Of a stretch of DNA of 64,000 bases, positions 42,760-55,540 are shown piece after piece. Under the pieces are notes generated by a model. It searched no databases and had not been told where the DNA came from. It saw only the letters and a list, made by a program, of their open reading frames with translations. The position numbers and the translations under genes were made by a program. Every line of letters starts with the position of its first letter. Position 1 is the stretch's first letter. The stretch is from positions 7,502,001 through 7,566,000 of the forward strand of contig OV277857.1 in the NCBI GenBank assembly GCA_922989275.2. Direction: 5' to 3'. This stretch comes from Gari tellinella. Taxonomy: Eukaryota > Mollusca > Bivalvia > Cardiida > Psammobiidae.

Positions 42760-43373
42760 ATTTGTCTATTTAAATTTGTCTCTCTATGTTCTTGCATCCT
42801 GTTAACAGTTTTTAAAAGGTGATTTCAGCTCCATTTGTTGCTTTGTTTGCTTCTTTAAGATTATTTTCTAAAATTAATCCTAATAATCCATTATTGCGAT
42901 CTTGCTACAGCAAGGTGGCTATACAGCCTCTTTCTTTCTTTTATTTGTGAGTTGATACCTTCAGCGGTATGCCTTTACTTTCTCGTGTGTCTAAGCTAGA
43001 GTTGACTCTTTTGTGTTGTGTCTGATCTTAATTTAATAGTGGTGATGGTAAGTAGTATTCAAGAATGTTACTAAATAAAAGTAAAAAGAAATTATAATCT
43101 GAGAATGTTGTGGTCCTTTTAGGAAAAAGCCCATGAAAAGTGTAGAATTTTAGTGTTTTTGTTGATATTGTTACGCGCTAGTGCGTATAGTTTTTATGAA
43201 GTCCGAGACCCAAATGTGGAGATAAACTCAATCTAGATCTAGGGTTCTAGACCTCAGAGCCAGGGGAGTAAAGACAACTTGATCCGTCGTATAGAGTTTT
43301 CTAAGTTTTATTTACGGTTAGCAATGATAATATTGCTAGGCCCGAATAACAAATGGTGGATCTAACATATTGT

Positions 43374-43990
43374 AACGCCCGTGGCCTTCGTCAGGGTTAC
43401 TAACGTAAATATAGTATTTATAAATACAACCAGCTGATTCGTCAGGATTTATTTCACTCTCTTATTTGTCTTACCGTAAATATGTATATAGATCTAGTTA
43501 TAAAAAGGTTCCAAGGATTCAAAGATGATCCAAAAGAATCGCAAAAGAATGATTCCAAGAATGAATGTTTTTGTCGTGTCTGAGCTCCTTTTATAAACTT
43601 TCTGACCAATCAGAAGAGGCCGTCAGGCCCGGCCAGTTGTCATGACCAATCAAAGTCGGCCGCCAAGCCCGACTTTGATCATGACCAATCAAAGGAGGCC
43701 GCCAAGCCCGGCCGTCTGACGATCTCTTCTAACCATGGAGGAATAATTCCTCCATGCTTCTAACGGTCAGGTTAATCTCTAAACTATATTAATGTTAAAC
43801 TCCAAGGTTTCGGTATAACAATACACCAATGTTAACAATAACAATTGAATGTACTCTTATACCGATACTTTGGTATGGAGCAGGCGAATAGACAGTAAAT
43901 CGGTCTTACAATCCTATTTCCAGTTAAGGAGAGCTAGCTATGTCAAGGTTAACTGTGACGTACGTTGATTGCAGTTTCTGTGAATAAAAA
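43374..43990 (-). repeat. LTR-like repeat upstream of gag remnant
   Basis: Begins on the plus strand TGTAACGCCCGTGGCCTTCG; the shared part with 51864-52135 runs to about 43660. On the minus strand (gag direction) it has a TATA box (TTTATAAAAGGAGC, about 43589-43602) downstream of three units containing ATTGGTCATGA-type CCAAT elements (43605-43720), an arrangement expected of U3. Correct position and orientation to be the 5' LTR for 42759-42067. No primer-binding site confirmed and the far boundary is uncertain. Confidence 0.45.
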
Positions 43991-44017
43991 CACTTAAACG
44001 TATGGAAGGCCGGTGCG

Positions 44018-44076
44018 CCATGCTAAATGCTAAATGCGAATTGCGATATGCGAAATGCTAAATGCGAATTGCGAAA
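44018..44076. repeat. Heptamer tandem repeat GCGAAWT
   Basis: Eight consecutive 7-bp units: GCTAAAT, GCTAAAT, GCGAATT, GCGATAT, GCGAAAT, GCTAAAT, GCGAATT, GCGAAAT. Confidence 0.8.
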
Positions 44077-44450
44077 TCAATTTTTTTCTGGAGCATATCT
44101 CCTGGGCATTGCATTTTAAGTTGATCAAAATTTAATACAGCGATACGAGATGACAGAAAGGGTGCTTTACTCAAGAACCATAACTCTGCCATCTCCCAAT
44201 ATTGAATTATCTCCCTTTTTCTACATAAAATTTTATGCCGCACTGTAACTTGAACCTTGATACTGTGTTAGCGGATGACAAAAAGAAGTGTAGTACACAA
44301 AAATTATAACTCTGTCATCTCCAAATATTGAATTGCCTCCCTTTTTCATAATAAATTTCATTTTTGTCCGAAGCGTATCTTCTGAATGTTATATCGTAAG
44401 TTGATGAAACTTGTTACTGTGTTCACTGTTCACCTACTAAACATGCTATA
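44077..44450. repeat. Two-unit diverged tandem repeat
   Basis: Two units of about 130 bp share AACCATAACTCTGCCATCTC / AATTATAACTCTGTCATCTC and atattgaattatctccc / atattgaattgcctccc, followed by (g)gagcatatctcctgg / gaagcgtatcttctg. Probably a member of the hairpin/GTCC-run element class. Confidence 0.55.
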
Positions 44451-45263
44451 CCTTGGGCTTTTTCTTTGTGGGGAGCATCCATCGTTGGGAACGATATTCT
44501 TGTTGGTAATGTCTTAAGGTGTTGCCCAGCGATTATGTTTTATTGGTATTCCGACAGAGCACTGAATGGACGTAGCAGACGTATCATTATTCGTTTCTGT
44601 TAGTGATAGCTGACCTGGGTATCGTCTGGCTTTGTATACTTGATGCAGTTACTTCAATCCACATGTGTTGAATATTGAAGAGGCATGCTGGTTACCAGGT
44701 CATATTGCAACTGCATCTGTAACTCTGTTAATTTGAAATATATTCTGGTTTTGAATGGTTACTTTTGTGACTGCTCAATTCAATCACGTCTAAGTGGGGT
44801 TTGGGTGGGGGAGAGAAAGAGAGGATAGAATATAATACAAAATCTTGCGTCCTTAAAGTTGTATATCATAATATCTCTCTTCCTAGAGCTGCGGAATGTA
44901 TCCATATATTCATATGCGTGTACATGGCAGGTTTAATATATTAATACAAATACAATGTATATATGTGTGGATTGCTGGATTATGACACAGAGGGTGGATT
45001 ATTTTTTATTGTATAGCAACGCAGTTTTGGGGCCTTTATTTATTCATAGATATTCATGTGTAATGCAGAAATACTCATATTGTTCAACATCAACGTATGC
45101 AGGAATATTTTGCTTAAAATGCATTAAGTAGACTCCCATGGACTGTTTCTGGTAATCTAATATCAAATTTAGCTTTAATCTCTTGTACAGCACACAGCAC
45201 AGACTGTGACCTGATAAGTTCACTTTTCTTTGGGATAAGTTCCCAAACAAAAAAAACAGGGTA
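44451..45263. other. Non-coding, nothing recognised
   Basis: No exon or element boundary found. Confidence 0.45.
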
Positions 45264-46341
45264 ACAAATAACTATAACAATGAACTAATTCTGAACAGTT
45301 CATTATTAATACATAATTGGTTGTCAAATCACATGCAAATGAGGTTAACAATGTACTAGTAACAATGTACTAATAATGAACTTCCAACAATGAACTAATA
45401 AAGAACTAACAATGAACCAATTGTGTACTGTCGATCACAACCATGCACTGTTAACAATGTACTAATTATGTACTTATAACAATGTACTAATCATGTACTC
45501 ATAACAATGTACTAATGCTGAACTGTTAACAATGTACTAATTCTGCACCATTTCTGAGCTACATAGGCATGCAGATTTCATTGACCCCTTTGTCAATTTA
45601 AAACAAGCAATTTTCCTTCAATGAAACTTTTGATTTGTAAAAAGAATATGCGGCAGCCTATAACAAAACGTTAAACTTCTATCTAGATAAACAGTACATG
45701 TATTATACTATAGTTTAGAGTTCGATTTGACGAGGGACCGAATTGACCCGGGATCTTCTAAATTTTGTAAACAATCACGGAAAATTCTCATGAACTAACC
45801 CAATCGGCTTCGCTAACAAAACACAGTTGAAAACCCAAGCATCGTCGACTGCGTGTATTAATCAACGGCTCAACTTCACACTCTTGCAAGATCGCTCGCT
45901 GTTGGTTACAATTTTCCAGATTTGAATTTCTGCCGAATTCTCCCGAAGTGGAGAGTAGATTCAAAAAGGGGAATAACCGCACGTATAAACAATGATGAAC
46001 TATTAATGTACTATCCAGATTGTTCAAGTTTAATTATGAACCAATGCTGACCAGTTATAGAAGAACTATGTTAAATGATGAACTATTAATGTACTATCCA
46101 GATTTTTTAAGTTTAATAAAGAACCAATGATGTACAGTAGAAGAAAGTTAATGTTCAATGCTGAATTAATAATGAACTGTCTGCTTAATGCTGAACTATC
46201 AAAGTACTCTGGTGAATCTGAAATATAGTACATTGTTAGGGGTCTAATCGTGTACTTTTCAATGATGTACTAATACTGAACCACAACTATGTATTAAACA
46301 GTACAGTATTGGTTCATTATTGGTTCATAATTAGTTATTTG
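45264..46341. mobile_element. 1.1-kb element with ACTAAT-rich subterminal repeats
   Basis: Short terminal inverted repeat CAAATAACTA (45265-45274) and TAGTTATTTG (46332-46341). The first 290 bp and last 350 bp consist of degenerate direct repeats of AACAATGTACTAAT and variants (TGAACTAATAATG, GATGAACTATTAATGTACTA), with inverted copies next to each end. The centre (about 45560-45990) is different, with a minus-strand frame of 79 codons (45788-46027) without recognisable domains. Dense subterminal repeats are typical transposase-binding arrays. No TSD identified. Confidence 0.55.
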
Positions 46342-47150
46342 ATTCATTTTATTTTTGTTTGGGTTTGTATCTTGCCGGTCCACTTTTAGCAAAGTATTGA
46401 CTGCGTATAATACCTGCATCCTTAGGGAAAATATCGGTCTTATTTTTCCGTTCACTATGCTGTAATTTACGTAGTTTAAGCAATTAATAATCCCCTTGTT
46501 TGTTTTCGCCTTGACTGGGTTTATTTGTTATTATATATGCTGTTTCTTTATTTCTTTTTTGCAGACTTGAGACATTTGTAATATTCAAATGTACCTTTCG
46601 GTGACGGTCCTACAAGACCATTTAAAATAATTGCTTATATGACCATTACATTTATGGCGTCTCGTTTTAATTCTAGAAGTATGTCAAAACAACTTCAAAA
46701 TGAAATATTTTAAAGCATAATTATAAGATAATTTTACATTTTGAAATTTAAATGTATAGCGGTTGAGATATTTTTTAAAAAGCAAGACATTTTTAAAACA
46801 CTATACTGTTCCTAATCAAATCGCTTTAAACATGAAGGAAAGTTTTGAAGTTTTAAATTTATAAATAATAATCTAAACTAAATATCAGCACGGTGTGCCA
46901 TCCCACTTACTAAAACTATTTAAAACAATTTAAAATAAACATTTAGTATGCCTTCCATGTTTAAAACTGTACCATGCCTCTAAAGGCTCTTTAGCGACTG
47001 ACAGGGTTCCAGCCACAGACGATCCTCCACCATTCTCGCTCATCCGGCCATGTGTTTTCTGAGTGCATCCGCCTTCTGTTTCGCTTTTAGAAGTAATAGA
47101 AATATGTTTATAGTTATTATCTTTTATTTTTCATCTCATGTGTAATTCAT
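46342..47150. other. Non-coding, nothing recognised
   Basis: AT-rich sequence. No exon or element boundary found. Confidence 0.45.
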
Positions 47151-47151
47151 T

Positions 47152-47840
47152 TATAATACCCTCACCACTAGTGGTGGGGCTATATAGGAAACGGCTTGTC
47201 CGTCGGTCCGTCGCGTTTTTTCGGGACATTTGCCTTTTTCTTGAAAACCGTTTATGATACAATCTTCAAACTTAATATACATTATCAATGTTATGTGGAG
47301 ACACTCATCGACAGGTTTCATAACTCTTGCACTAAATTTGACATAATTATGCCCCTTTTTAACTTTATTTTTTTGTCTCTTAATTGAGACATCTTTCTTG
47401 CAACATGCCATTTTCTTGAAAATTATTCATGATATTGTCTTCAAACTTGGCACACATTATAAGTGTTGTATTGTGAGTTAATACTTAAACAACACTTGCC
47501 CCAAATTTGACACGATTATGCCCCTTTATAACTTGAAATTTTATTCCTTAATTTTGCCCCTTTTAACTTTAATATTTTGGACATGCCATTTCCTTGAAAT
47601 CTTTTTATGATATTAACTACAAACTTGAAACACATTATTTGTGCTATGCTGGTATGCTTTTCTCCAAGTTTCATAACTCTTACACATTTGACAGAGTTGT
47701 GTCCCTTTTCAACTTGGAATTTGCAAATTTACAAAAATAAGATGGAAGGTCAAATGTTTACTTGCTATTTATGACCTTATGTGGGGTTTGTGACAGGGAA
47801 GTTTGATGTGGGGGTATCAATCACCTTTAGTGATAGCAGT
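47152..47840. repeat. Hairpin-headed tandem repeat element
   Basis: Opens CCCTCACCACTAGTGGTGGG, then CCGTCGGTCCGTCGCG, then about three diverged units sharing TTTTCTTGAAAA(C/T), ATGATATT, CTTCAAACTTG and TTATGCCCCTTTTTAACTT. Same plan as 34351 and 63480, different sequence. The opposing frames at 47151-47411 are repeat-derived. Confidence 0.6.
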
Positions 47841-49989
47841 TCTAGTTTAAAATGGTATAAAAGTCTAGCTTCAATACAATACCTTCGGATAAAGAATAAC
47901 CCCCGTTGTGTAAACTAATCAACTTTATACTATATCAATCAAATAAAAGATCTTTAACACAATATACATGTAAGGCTGTATTAATATATTAGCGGATCAA
48001 GACATTTTCTCAAAAGGGGCTTGAATCCAATCGAAACCTTACCATGTCAAACATGTGTCTCTTTACAAAGTAAGTGTTTCCTTCTTATCAATCATATATG
48101 GGGCTAGAGTGATTGCTTCACCCAACGTCCCCTCGAATCTGCACATGTAATAGAAGGTAAAATATTTTGTGTTAAATAACTTGCTTAATTGCTTTATGTA
48201 CTGATATGAACTATGTGTTTTAATAGAAAAAAGAACAACTTTTCCAATGGTACTTGTCTTATCTTTCAGCTAGTCTACGATAACTAAAGTTTCTGTGAAA
48301 AAGGTCTACGATTTTAACTAATAGCCCTCGTACTTGCTCCTCAATTTAATATATAATAATTTTTCTATTTCACCCCTCCACTGATCGATTGTATGCTGTG
48401 GATGTTCTGAAGATAAAACTTCAATCAAGTCATTCGATCATTTTAACTCAATGTTAATTTATTTAGATTTACATTTTATTTTTATAGACTTTATAGACTT
48501 TTATTTAGTATTAAGAGTTATTTCAGGGCTCGATCATTTACAGTCTGTGTGCATTGGTCTCGGTGTATCGGGGTTAACTCTAATCTTTTTCCTAACAATT
48601 AATACTATTATCGCAATTCAAACATAAAAATAGATATAAAAAATGTCATAAGCATCAAGGGTAAATAAAATACAGTCATTAAAACCGTTTAAGTGCATGG
48701 CTGTTTCTGCTTTATAGTCACGTGGTAAGTATTGTGCTTAAAATAGATTATGAAATTATGTAAATAATGGTAGTCGCGGTGAATGTATCTGTTTTTGTTT
48801 GAAGTAGATATTGTATCTAGGATAAGAATTCTCTACATAGTTTAATGAATGTAATATATTTAGAAAATGTTTACAGGAACATTCTGTATACAGAGTATAT
48901 AAATACGTCTTTATAATACATAATACGGACACGAACATATTCAACTTTCCACTTACGAGATAAATATACCAGGTATAATCTAATGTTTTTTCTTCAGAAA
49001 TGCTAAATGCTAACTGGTGTCAGAAATATGCCACCATGCATAATACCTATGAATGTGTTTCCCTTTTTGTTAGTATATACATGTAGTTCACTTTTGATCA
49101 CATGACTTATGGCAATTTCCATCTAGAAGCGATTTCACGTTTTGTTAACAACATTTTACAATTACTCCCTCCAGAACAACCATTCAACAGCTGTAAACTA
49201 AAGTCACCAGGGCGTTAAAAACCCGATCGTAATTTTAGTGTAAAAATTGTGTCCGATTGAACATTCGACTCACAATTGTCGTTGCAATGTATTGCTTGGA
49301 AAGTTTTGACAACCGGTATTTGATTAAAAGACGTTTTTATCAGTTCGTTGTCGTGCAAGTTAACTTTTCAAATTCTGGTTTATGTTCTGTAATACCTCTC
49401 TCAAATTTTTCTTGTATGCTTTCCCTGAATTTCCTGACATCATGGACACTGCCTGGCCATTTGGCAACAACATTGGTAATTATAAATTTAGCATCACATA
49501 TCATCTGTGAAAAAAACTGAGCAAGTAATCAGCAAGTTGTAATAGGACAATACTATTGTAGTGTACTTTTCAAATATACAGTGTTGTTTAATGACACGTA
49601 TTCTCGGTTCGTGTTGCTAGGGTTGAATTATGTCTCCCCCGTTTATTTAATTACAAATATATATGACTCATTGCTGGGGAACAGTTGGTTTAATTTTTTA
49701 ACTAAGCTTTGGTGAAACAAGTTATTGGTCAGAGCTGGGAAATAATTCCCATGAATAACGTCTTGACCGGGTTGGAATTCTGATTCCAATTTATCACGAC
49801 ACGATTTGCGCAGCCTAACTTTTTTGAGTCGGCTATCCCAGACCCCTGGAAACAATTTATAATTATACTTCTGCGTCTGACGTTATAAACGTTAAAACGA
49901 ATGAGCGTGACATGAACGCTTTACATCATAGAAAAGTATGCCTTTTCATGTCTATGCAAACAAGTTAGACCCAGAAGAGGCAGCTCTTC
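47841..49989. other. Non-coding, nothing recognised
   Basis: Low-complexity AT-rich sequence. The frames at 49257-49520 and 49643-49855 show no domain or splice support. Confidence 0.45.
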
Positions 49990-50182
49990 CAGGACTCCAG
50001 ATAAGGGGAGTATTTCAAAAATTAAAATGTTTACTTCTGCTTTAAACCCTATGGTGTCACTACTCATTAGAATCGTCTCGAAGAGACGATTCTAATGAGT
50101 AGTAACACTATAGGATTTGGTGCCAAAACAAGTGAGAAAATGTTGGTTTTGTTCAGTTTACTCCCCCTTATCTGGAGCCCTG
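49990..50182. mobile_element. MITE with 6-bp TSD (CTCTTC)
   Basis: Ends CAGGACTCCAGATAAGGGG and CCCCTTATCTGGAGCCCTG. TSD CTCTTC at 49984-49989 and 50183-50188. Central palindrome ATTAGAATCGTCTC/GAGACGATTCTAAT. 193 bp, fold-back throughout. Family shared with 19009-19197 and 50836-50977. Confidence 0.85.
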
Positions 50183-50835
50183 CTCTTCATGTTTATGAAT
50201 TTCCTTACTTTTGCAAGCAGGGTAGACCAAGATCTGACAGCTTCTATTAGAGCTAACTGGTGTGGGTTTACAGCATACATATACTTTATACATCACTTCA
50301 CACTGTAAGATCTGGAAATGAATTTCTTTTAACTAAATACTCGTACCTTTCTTTCACCAGGTAGGGTCTCTTTTATGTCTTGAACCTCTTATAAGTACTG
50401 CCGACTGGCATGAAATGGGTTTACTTGCATATTCAAGGCGTGGACAGTCCCCGTCATCCTGTGTATGTCCTTTTTCTAGTTACCGTTATAGTGTTCAACT
50501 GAATCTAGAATTTAAGTTTTTTCAAGGCATAATATAACATGATACAGGGTAAATAAAACTAAATATATATATAAAAAAAACTTTTTCTGTGACCTGCCGT
50601 TGTCAGAGAAAAAAATGATTGCCATTTTTGTCACGTTTTATATGAAATGAAAGACCGTGCTTCTCGTTTGGCTACAGTTTCGTTCTACATCAAACAATTG
50701 ACATCTGTTGTACTTAAATCATACACTGTTAAATTTAATGTCTTTTATTTGCATTTAAAACAGTACAATTTATCAAAACAAATTACTCCAATCTGTAGTG
50801 AAGATGAATGGAACGTTACGATATTGGATTCAGGT

Positions 50836-50977
50836 CAGGGCTCCAGATAAGAGAGAGTTAACTGAACAAATCCAACATTTTCTCACTCATTTTAGCACCA
50901 AATCCTATGACATCATAGGGTTTAAAGCAGAAATAAAGATTTTTGTTTTTGAATTACTCCCCTTCTCTGGAGCCCTG
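50836..50977. mobile_element. MITE, CAGGGCTCCAGATAAG family, shortened
   Basis: Ends CAGGGCTCCAGATAAGAG and CTCTGGAGCCCTG. CAGGT repeated on both sides (50831-50835, 50978-50982). The central hairpin is reduced to CCTATGACATCATAGG. Confidence 0.7.
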
Positions 50978-50999
50978 CAGGTATAAACGATTTAATTCT

Positions 51000-51863
51000 G
51001 ATCAACGATTCGACCTACACTAGATCTTTTTCAAGAAACAAAATATACAAAAGTCAGTCCTAAGGTACATAAATTGTGGTGCTTTTTGTCACGTAACTTG
51101 TAAAGAAAGAATCAATTGGTGTGAAAATCACCTCCTCTAAATCAAAGCAAGCAGCAACCAGGTTTTGATCTCCAGATTTGGCCAACTGTTTAGCTTTTAA
51201 TGTTGTCTCTCTATATAGCAAATCTTTTTCAGAAAACCGTAAGCCAGCAGTTATTTATTGGTTTATTCTTTTTTCCTTTTTTTTCTATTCTATTTCTCTC
51301 ACTTCAATAGTTGGGAGACAATTTGAGACATATTACACCCTGATTTGAGCTTTTATTTGCTTTATCCTTTAGTTTACTGCTTCATAAATGCAATGCACAC
51401 CAACACACCAACAGACATGTTCCTCCAGCTTAAAACCTATAGACTTAGTTTAGGGGTACATCAGATTGTCACACACTGAATTTTTTGCTTAATCTGATAA
51501 AATTGATATGTCCTTAAGTTTAAATTGAGATTGATTGTAATATATTAACCATTCATTTTCGAGCTACTGTTCCTACTGGGTGTACTCCCATCTAGTATTG
51601 TATTAAAAAAAATATTCTGCGATTTCCTTTTGTTTCTTCTTTGTACGAAGTCAATTGTGAACCTAGGTGATCTGCACTGTAATGTGAGTCTGAATAATAA
51701 TGTCGTTTAAGTCAGAAAATTGTGTTCATGTAATTCCCTGTCGTCAGTTTCCCAGTCCGATGCGTTTTTCCTCCTATTCCATTGTTTTGTAAATACTGGG
51801 GACTTTCTAAAGTTTCTAGATGAGGTCGGATAACGCTAACAAGATCTTCAGTGGTATTATACT
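51000..51863. other. Non-coding, nothing recognised
   Basis: AT-rich sequence with no exon or element boundary supported. Confidence 0.45.
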
Positions 51864-52135
51864 GTTACACCCGTGGCCTTCGTCAGGGTTACTAACTTTA
51901 TTGATAAATACAAACAGCTGATTCGTCAGGATTTATTACAACTTACTAATTTGTCTTACCGTAAATATATAGTTATAAAAAGTTTGATGATGTGATGAAT
52001 GAGGATCCGAAGATGATCTAAAAGAATTGATTCCAAGAATGATTCTATTGTCGTGTCGTAGCTCCTTTTATAAACTTTCTGACTTATCAGAAGATGCCGT
52101 CAGGCCCGGCTAGTGGTCATGGCCAAGCAAAGATG
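51864..52135 (-). repeat. Second copy of the LTR-like repeat
   Basis: TGTTACACCCGTGGCCTTCG, then tcagggttactaactttatt, cagctgattcgtcaggattt, attccaagaatgattctatt, and the TATA block ctccttttataaactttctg, all in the order found at 43374-43660. No gag beside it, so it is either a solo LTR or another dispersed repeat. Confidence 0.55.
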
Positions 52136-52935
52136 ATTTATGCAAATCCACAAACAACCTAACTTCATCAAGCGACTTGAACAAAAACCGGACGAGTCTG
52201 CTCGTTGAATTGAAAATCCAACGAGATGTTAGCATCTACACTAGAGACGCCAAATAAAAATATTTCACCAAAAACGCCAATTGTTACGACAATATACTGT
52301 TAGAATAGACTATGATATTGGAAAAAAGTACTAAATTTAGTTGTTAATGAGAGAAAACGATTGTTTTTTGTTGTTGTTTTTTTTAATTTAGAATGGATGT
52401 TATTTAATGCGCCAAAGACCATGCCGTATGCTTCTTCACTAAATTGATTTTCTGCTGTTTCCTCCAAAAGTTTTCAAATAAACAACTGCAATTAATTAAG
52501 AAAACATATAGTTCTCCTTCTCCAAATAATTTAGACACTATAGTTGTTGGATAATATCGTGAATGCATCCAGATTTCCTCTCCAATTTCTCTCTGCTAAA
52601 AAAAAGCTCGTCCATCGCTGGCGAATCCGGAACAGACAGTTTTCGGTTCACCAAATACTACACAAACCTTTTCAGATAATAGTTTTTCTTAAAATGCGAA
52701 GTTTACATATGGACACAAAAGACTGGTTTGATTATGCATAATTTATTCCTGGGATTGGAAATCGGACTCAATAAACTGATGAGAATCAGCAACATGAAGT
52801 GTTGGCTATCAACGAAGACTTCAACAGGGTTAGACACTAACTTTTCAAAGCAAGGAGTCCACTGGACTCCTTACTTTGAAAATTTAGGAGTCCGAATGAA
52901 AACTCAGGAGGAGTCCATATGAAAAACCTAAAAAC
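52136..52935. other. Non-coding, short direct/inverted scraps
   Basis: Contains an imperfect palindrome AAGGAGTCCACTGGACTCCTT at about 52853 and an aaatactacacaaac motif repeated at 53293. No gene recognised. Confidence 0.45.
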
Positions 52936-52940
52936 ATGTA

Positions 52941-53148
52941 CAGTAGAACCTCTCTATTACGGCCACTAAAATGAGGCTAATTATCCGTATGAATGACAGG
53001 TGACAGCTGAAAGCAATGTGAAAGTGAAACAGAAAGCTCCTGTAGGAGATTTCTGTTTCACTTTCACATTGCTTTAAGCATGCAGTCACCCGTCTTAAAC
53101 GACTAATATTTGACACAACTTAGTGGTCGTTATAGAGAGGTTCTACTG
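52941..53148. mobile_element. Mariner-like MITE, best copy
   Basis: CAGTAGAACCTCTCTATTAC to TATAGAGAGGTTCTACTG with TA on both sides (52939-52940, 53149-53150). The core is a long hairpin, AGCTGAAAGCAATGTGAAAG, AAACAGAAAGCTCC and complement, whose layout parallels the type-II core of the TTAA and 6-bp-TSD MITEs. Confidence 0.85.
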
Positions 53149-53159
53149 TATATTTGCTC

Positions 53160-55080
53160 ATGTCTTTAATATCCTAATGAGCATGTTGAAAATGGCACTT
53201 TTAATAACCCCTGAGACCAGCCATGGACCATTTCTAAGGATACCAAAAAATGTTGAAAGTCCAAGGCTTCAATAGAATGGTCGATGGACCAAATACTACA
53301 CAAACTATTTCAGGAAATAGCTTTCGCTGTAAAGGGACGTCATATGGTTATGACGTACTGTCACACACGTATGCCGCCAGCACGCACATCAGCCCTCTTC
53401 TCGGGACTATTCGGAAATTCCGCCTTAAGTTTGTTAACGTTAATATTGTAGAGTAGAGTTGTGTTTCAGGGGCTGGTTAGGAATTAAGCTTTCCCCTGGT
53501 GATAGGCTACGTACTACGTATAGTCACGACGAACAAAAAAGTGCACAGGCTTCACCCGAGTTTGGTCATTCTATTCTTGAAAACATTATTACATGGATAG
53601 TGTTTTACCTTTTGGTGGGACCAAAAGTGTGTAAGAACGCTGTTGCTCTAAATCCTGCAACTGTCTAGAATGTTTACGCCTGTTGCGCCGTTTTAAGAAT
53701 GTTGCCCTATTTCAAGAGTATGGTAGATTAGGAAAAAAAAAAAGTTACCCCTTTGGAACATGAAAGCCTTTGTAAACAGTTTGGACCAGCAGAATGGGGC
53801 AAGTTACTCCGGAACTAATTCGAATCGAAGCAGTTTGACACACGGCAAGTATTTCTTCCTATATATGATCGAGAAAACCAAAATTTTATAATTAAAATTG
53901 ATTAATATCAGAATCGGATCAAAGTAGAACTTACCTTGCTTCTTTTTGCTATTTGTCCATTGCTGTCTACGTTTTTCTCTTTACTCGTCTATCCTTTTCT
54001 TTATTGAATCGTTATCTGAGACACCTGGACACATCATAGGTATTGCAAAAATGTATGTAACTTGTAAGCATGGAATTTTCCCTCCACACAGATAATTCTC
54101 CATTTAAAAATCACGTTAAATGGTTGGTTAAACCAAAAAAGGCAAATATTGTAAATCTGTTGTCGCTGATACCATAAATTTACTTGCGACTTTAGTTGTG
54201 GTCAACACATACGTTCTGCATTTGTGCATGTGCAACATCATCAGACTATACTGGGTCTTTTCTGAGACATTGTTGACCTGAGTAGTTTCGACTCGTTTTA
54301 GTGCCTAGAAAGAACACTCACTTGTTGCATTTGTAGTTGGCAGAACTAGTATCAACATTAAAAGCATAGACACCTCACTTGTATAAAATGAACTAGCTCA
54401 GCTGACTGTTGATCAAGGTCTGACGTTAGCATTGAACAAAGTAAGTTCAGCTAGCAGTTTAATCCGATGTTTGGAAATCAGACGCACAAAAGTCTGTGAC
54501 TAGCTGAAACTCGGCACTATATTGCTCTTTTTTGCAGCTCTTTGTCAGTAGGTTTCCAAATTTACATACATTTTGTACCCTTGCTGGTCAAAATACAATC
54601 TCATGGTATCCGCCAAAACATATGGAAATATGACGTATTATCTATACGGAAAGGGTGTAATACAAGAAAATATTTGTACATATAAAAAAAAAGTATGATA
54701 TTTATCATACAAATCAGGTCCGTAGCAAAAGGGTGGGGCATGGGGGCTGTTCGCCAATTCCCAAATTTTTTGTCAATATTAGTAAAGATATTTAAAGCTG
54801 CTACCGAACAATATGTGTTTTCCGTTTAGATAATAAGTCATATTTTAGTAGGTTTGGGCGGATAACACGAGATTGTGTTGCGAAATACTACAGAGCGTAA
54901 ATGGGCTGATATAGATTGAATAGATTCTAACTTTTTCGCCAGCACTTCTAGATCGGAAACAAAGTAAACGTAGAGGTTGCCCTGAAACATAAATGATTAT
55001 AACGAATGTTATCCAAGCTTCTTTAATTTTTCCTCAGCTTTAAAACCTGCCAACAGGTCATTTTTTGGCAAAACCACCAT
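53160..55080. other. Non-coding, nothing firmly recognised
   Basis: Frames at 53250-53668 lack domains and splice support. A scrap gtaaacagtttggaccagcag at 53771 resembles the type-I core flank. Confidence 0.4.
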
Positions 55081-55311
55081 TTTGCTTTTTTGCTTACTTC
55101 TATTGAATTGGAATTTCATCAAGATTGATCCTGCCTGTTCTCACACTTACGTTAATTTCATTATTTTCGCTTCTTGGTGCATCCAGGAGAAAACGTTGTT
55201 TGACAATCCAGGTGTGCCGGGCGTTTTTGTAGATAGCATTGAGGGAGACTGTAGAGGAGCAATCTCGACTGGCGATTCTCAATGTAATGTTCAGTGTGGC
55301 CATCTAGTATA

Positions 55312-55540
55312 CTAATTGGCACATTCGTTTACATTTTTCTGTCTTATATGTTGTTGCTTCTGATGCTGATGGCAAAAGTTCGCCATTTTCCATATTATTG
55401 CATTGAATTTGTTTGATGTTCGCATTTCCGTCTGGTCAACAAGTTTGCCAAGCAAGACCTTTCCGTAAGCTCCTTTACCTAGATCAACTGGTTTCTGTAT
55501 AAAGTTTCTCTCGTTAGTGTTTTTTACTTTTTTATACATG
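55312..55540 (-). pseudogene. Kinase-fragment exon, relative of 16775-17772, frameshifted
   Basis: Follows a possible acceptor gcgcccctag (AG at 55542-55541). Encodes FIQKPVDLGKGAYGKVLLGK, which aligns with the VLQQPVILGEGAYGTVYLGK segment of the kinase at 16775-17772, and the homology extends several residues upstream. After KLVDQTE one base is missing; the adjacent frame continues the homology (IKQIQCNNMENGEL versus IKQIECENMTQNEA). The rest of the kinase domain is absent and both frames soon end. It cannot make a kinase. The shared stretch shows the two loci come from a duplicated family. Confidence 0.75.

Noticed and set aside
55100..55315. Frames on both strands downstream of the kinase scrap as continuation of the kinase
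   Set aside because: They do not align with the remaining kinase domain of the gene at 16.8 kb and have no motif.
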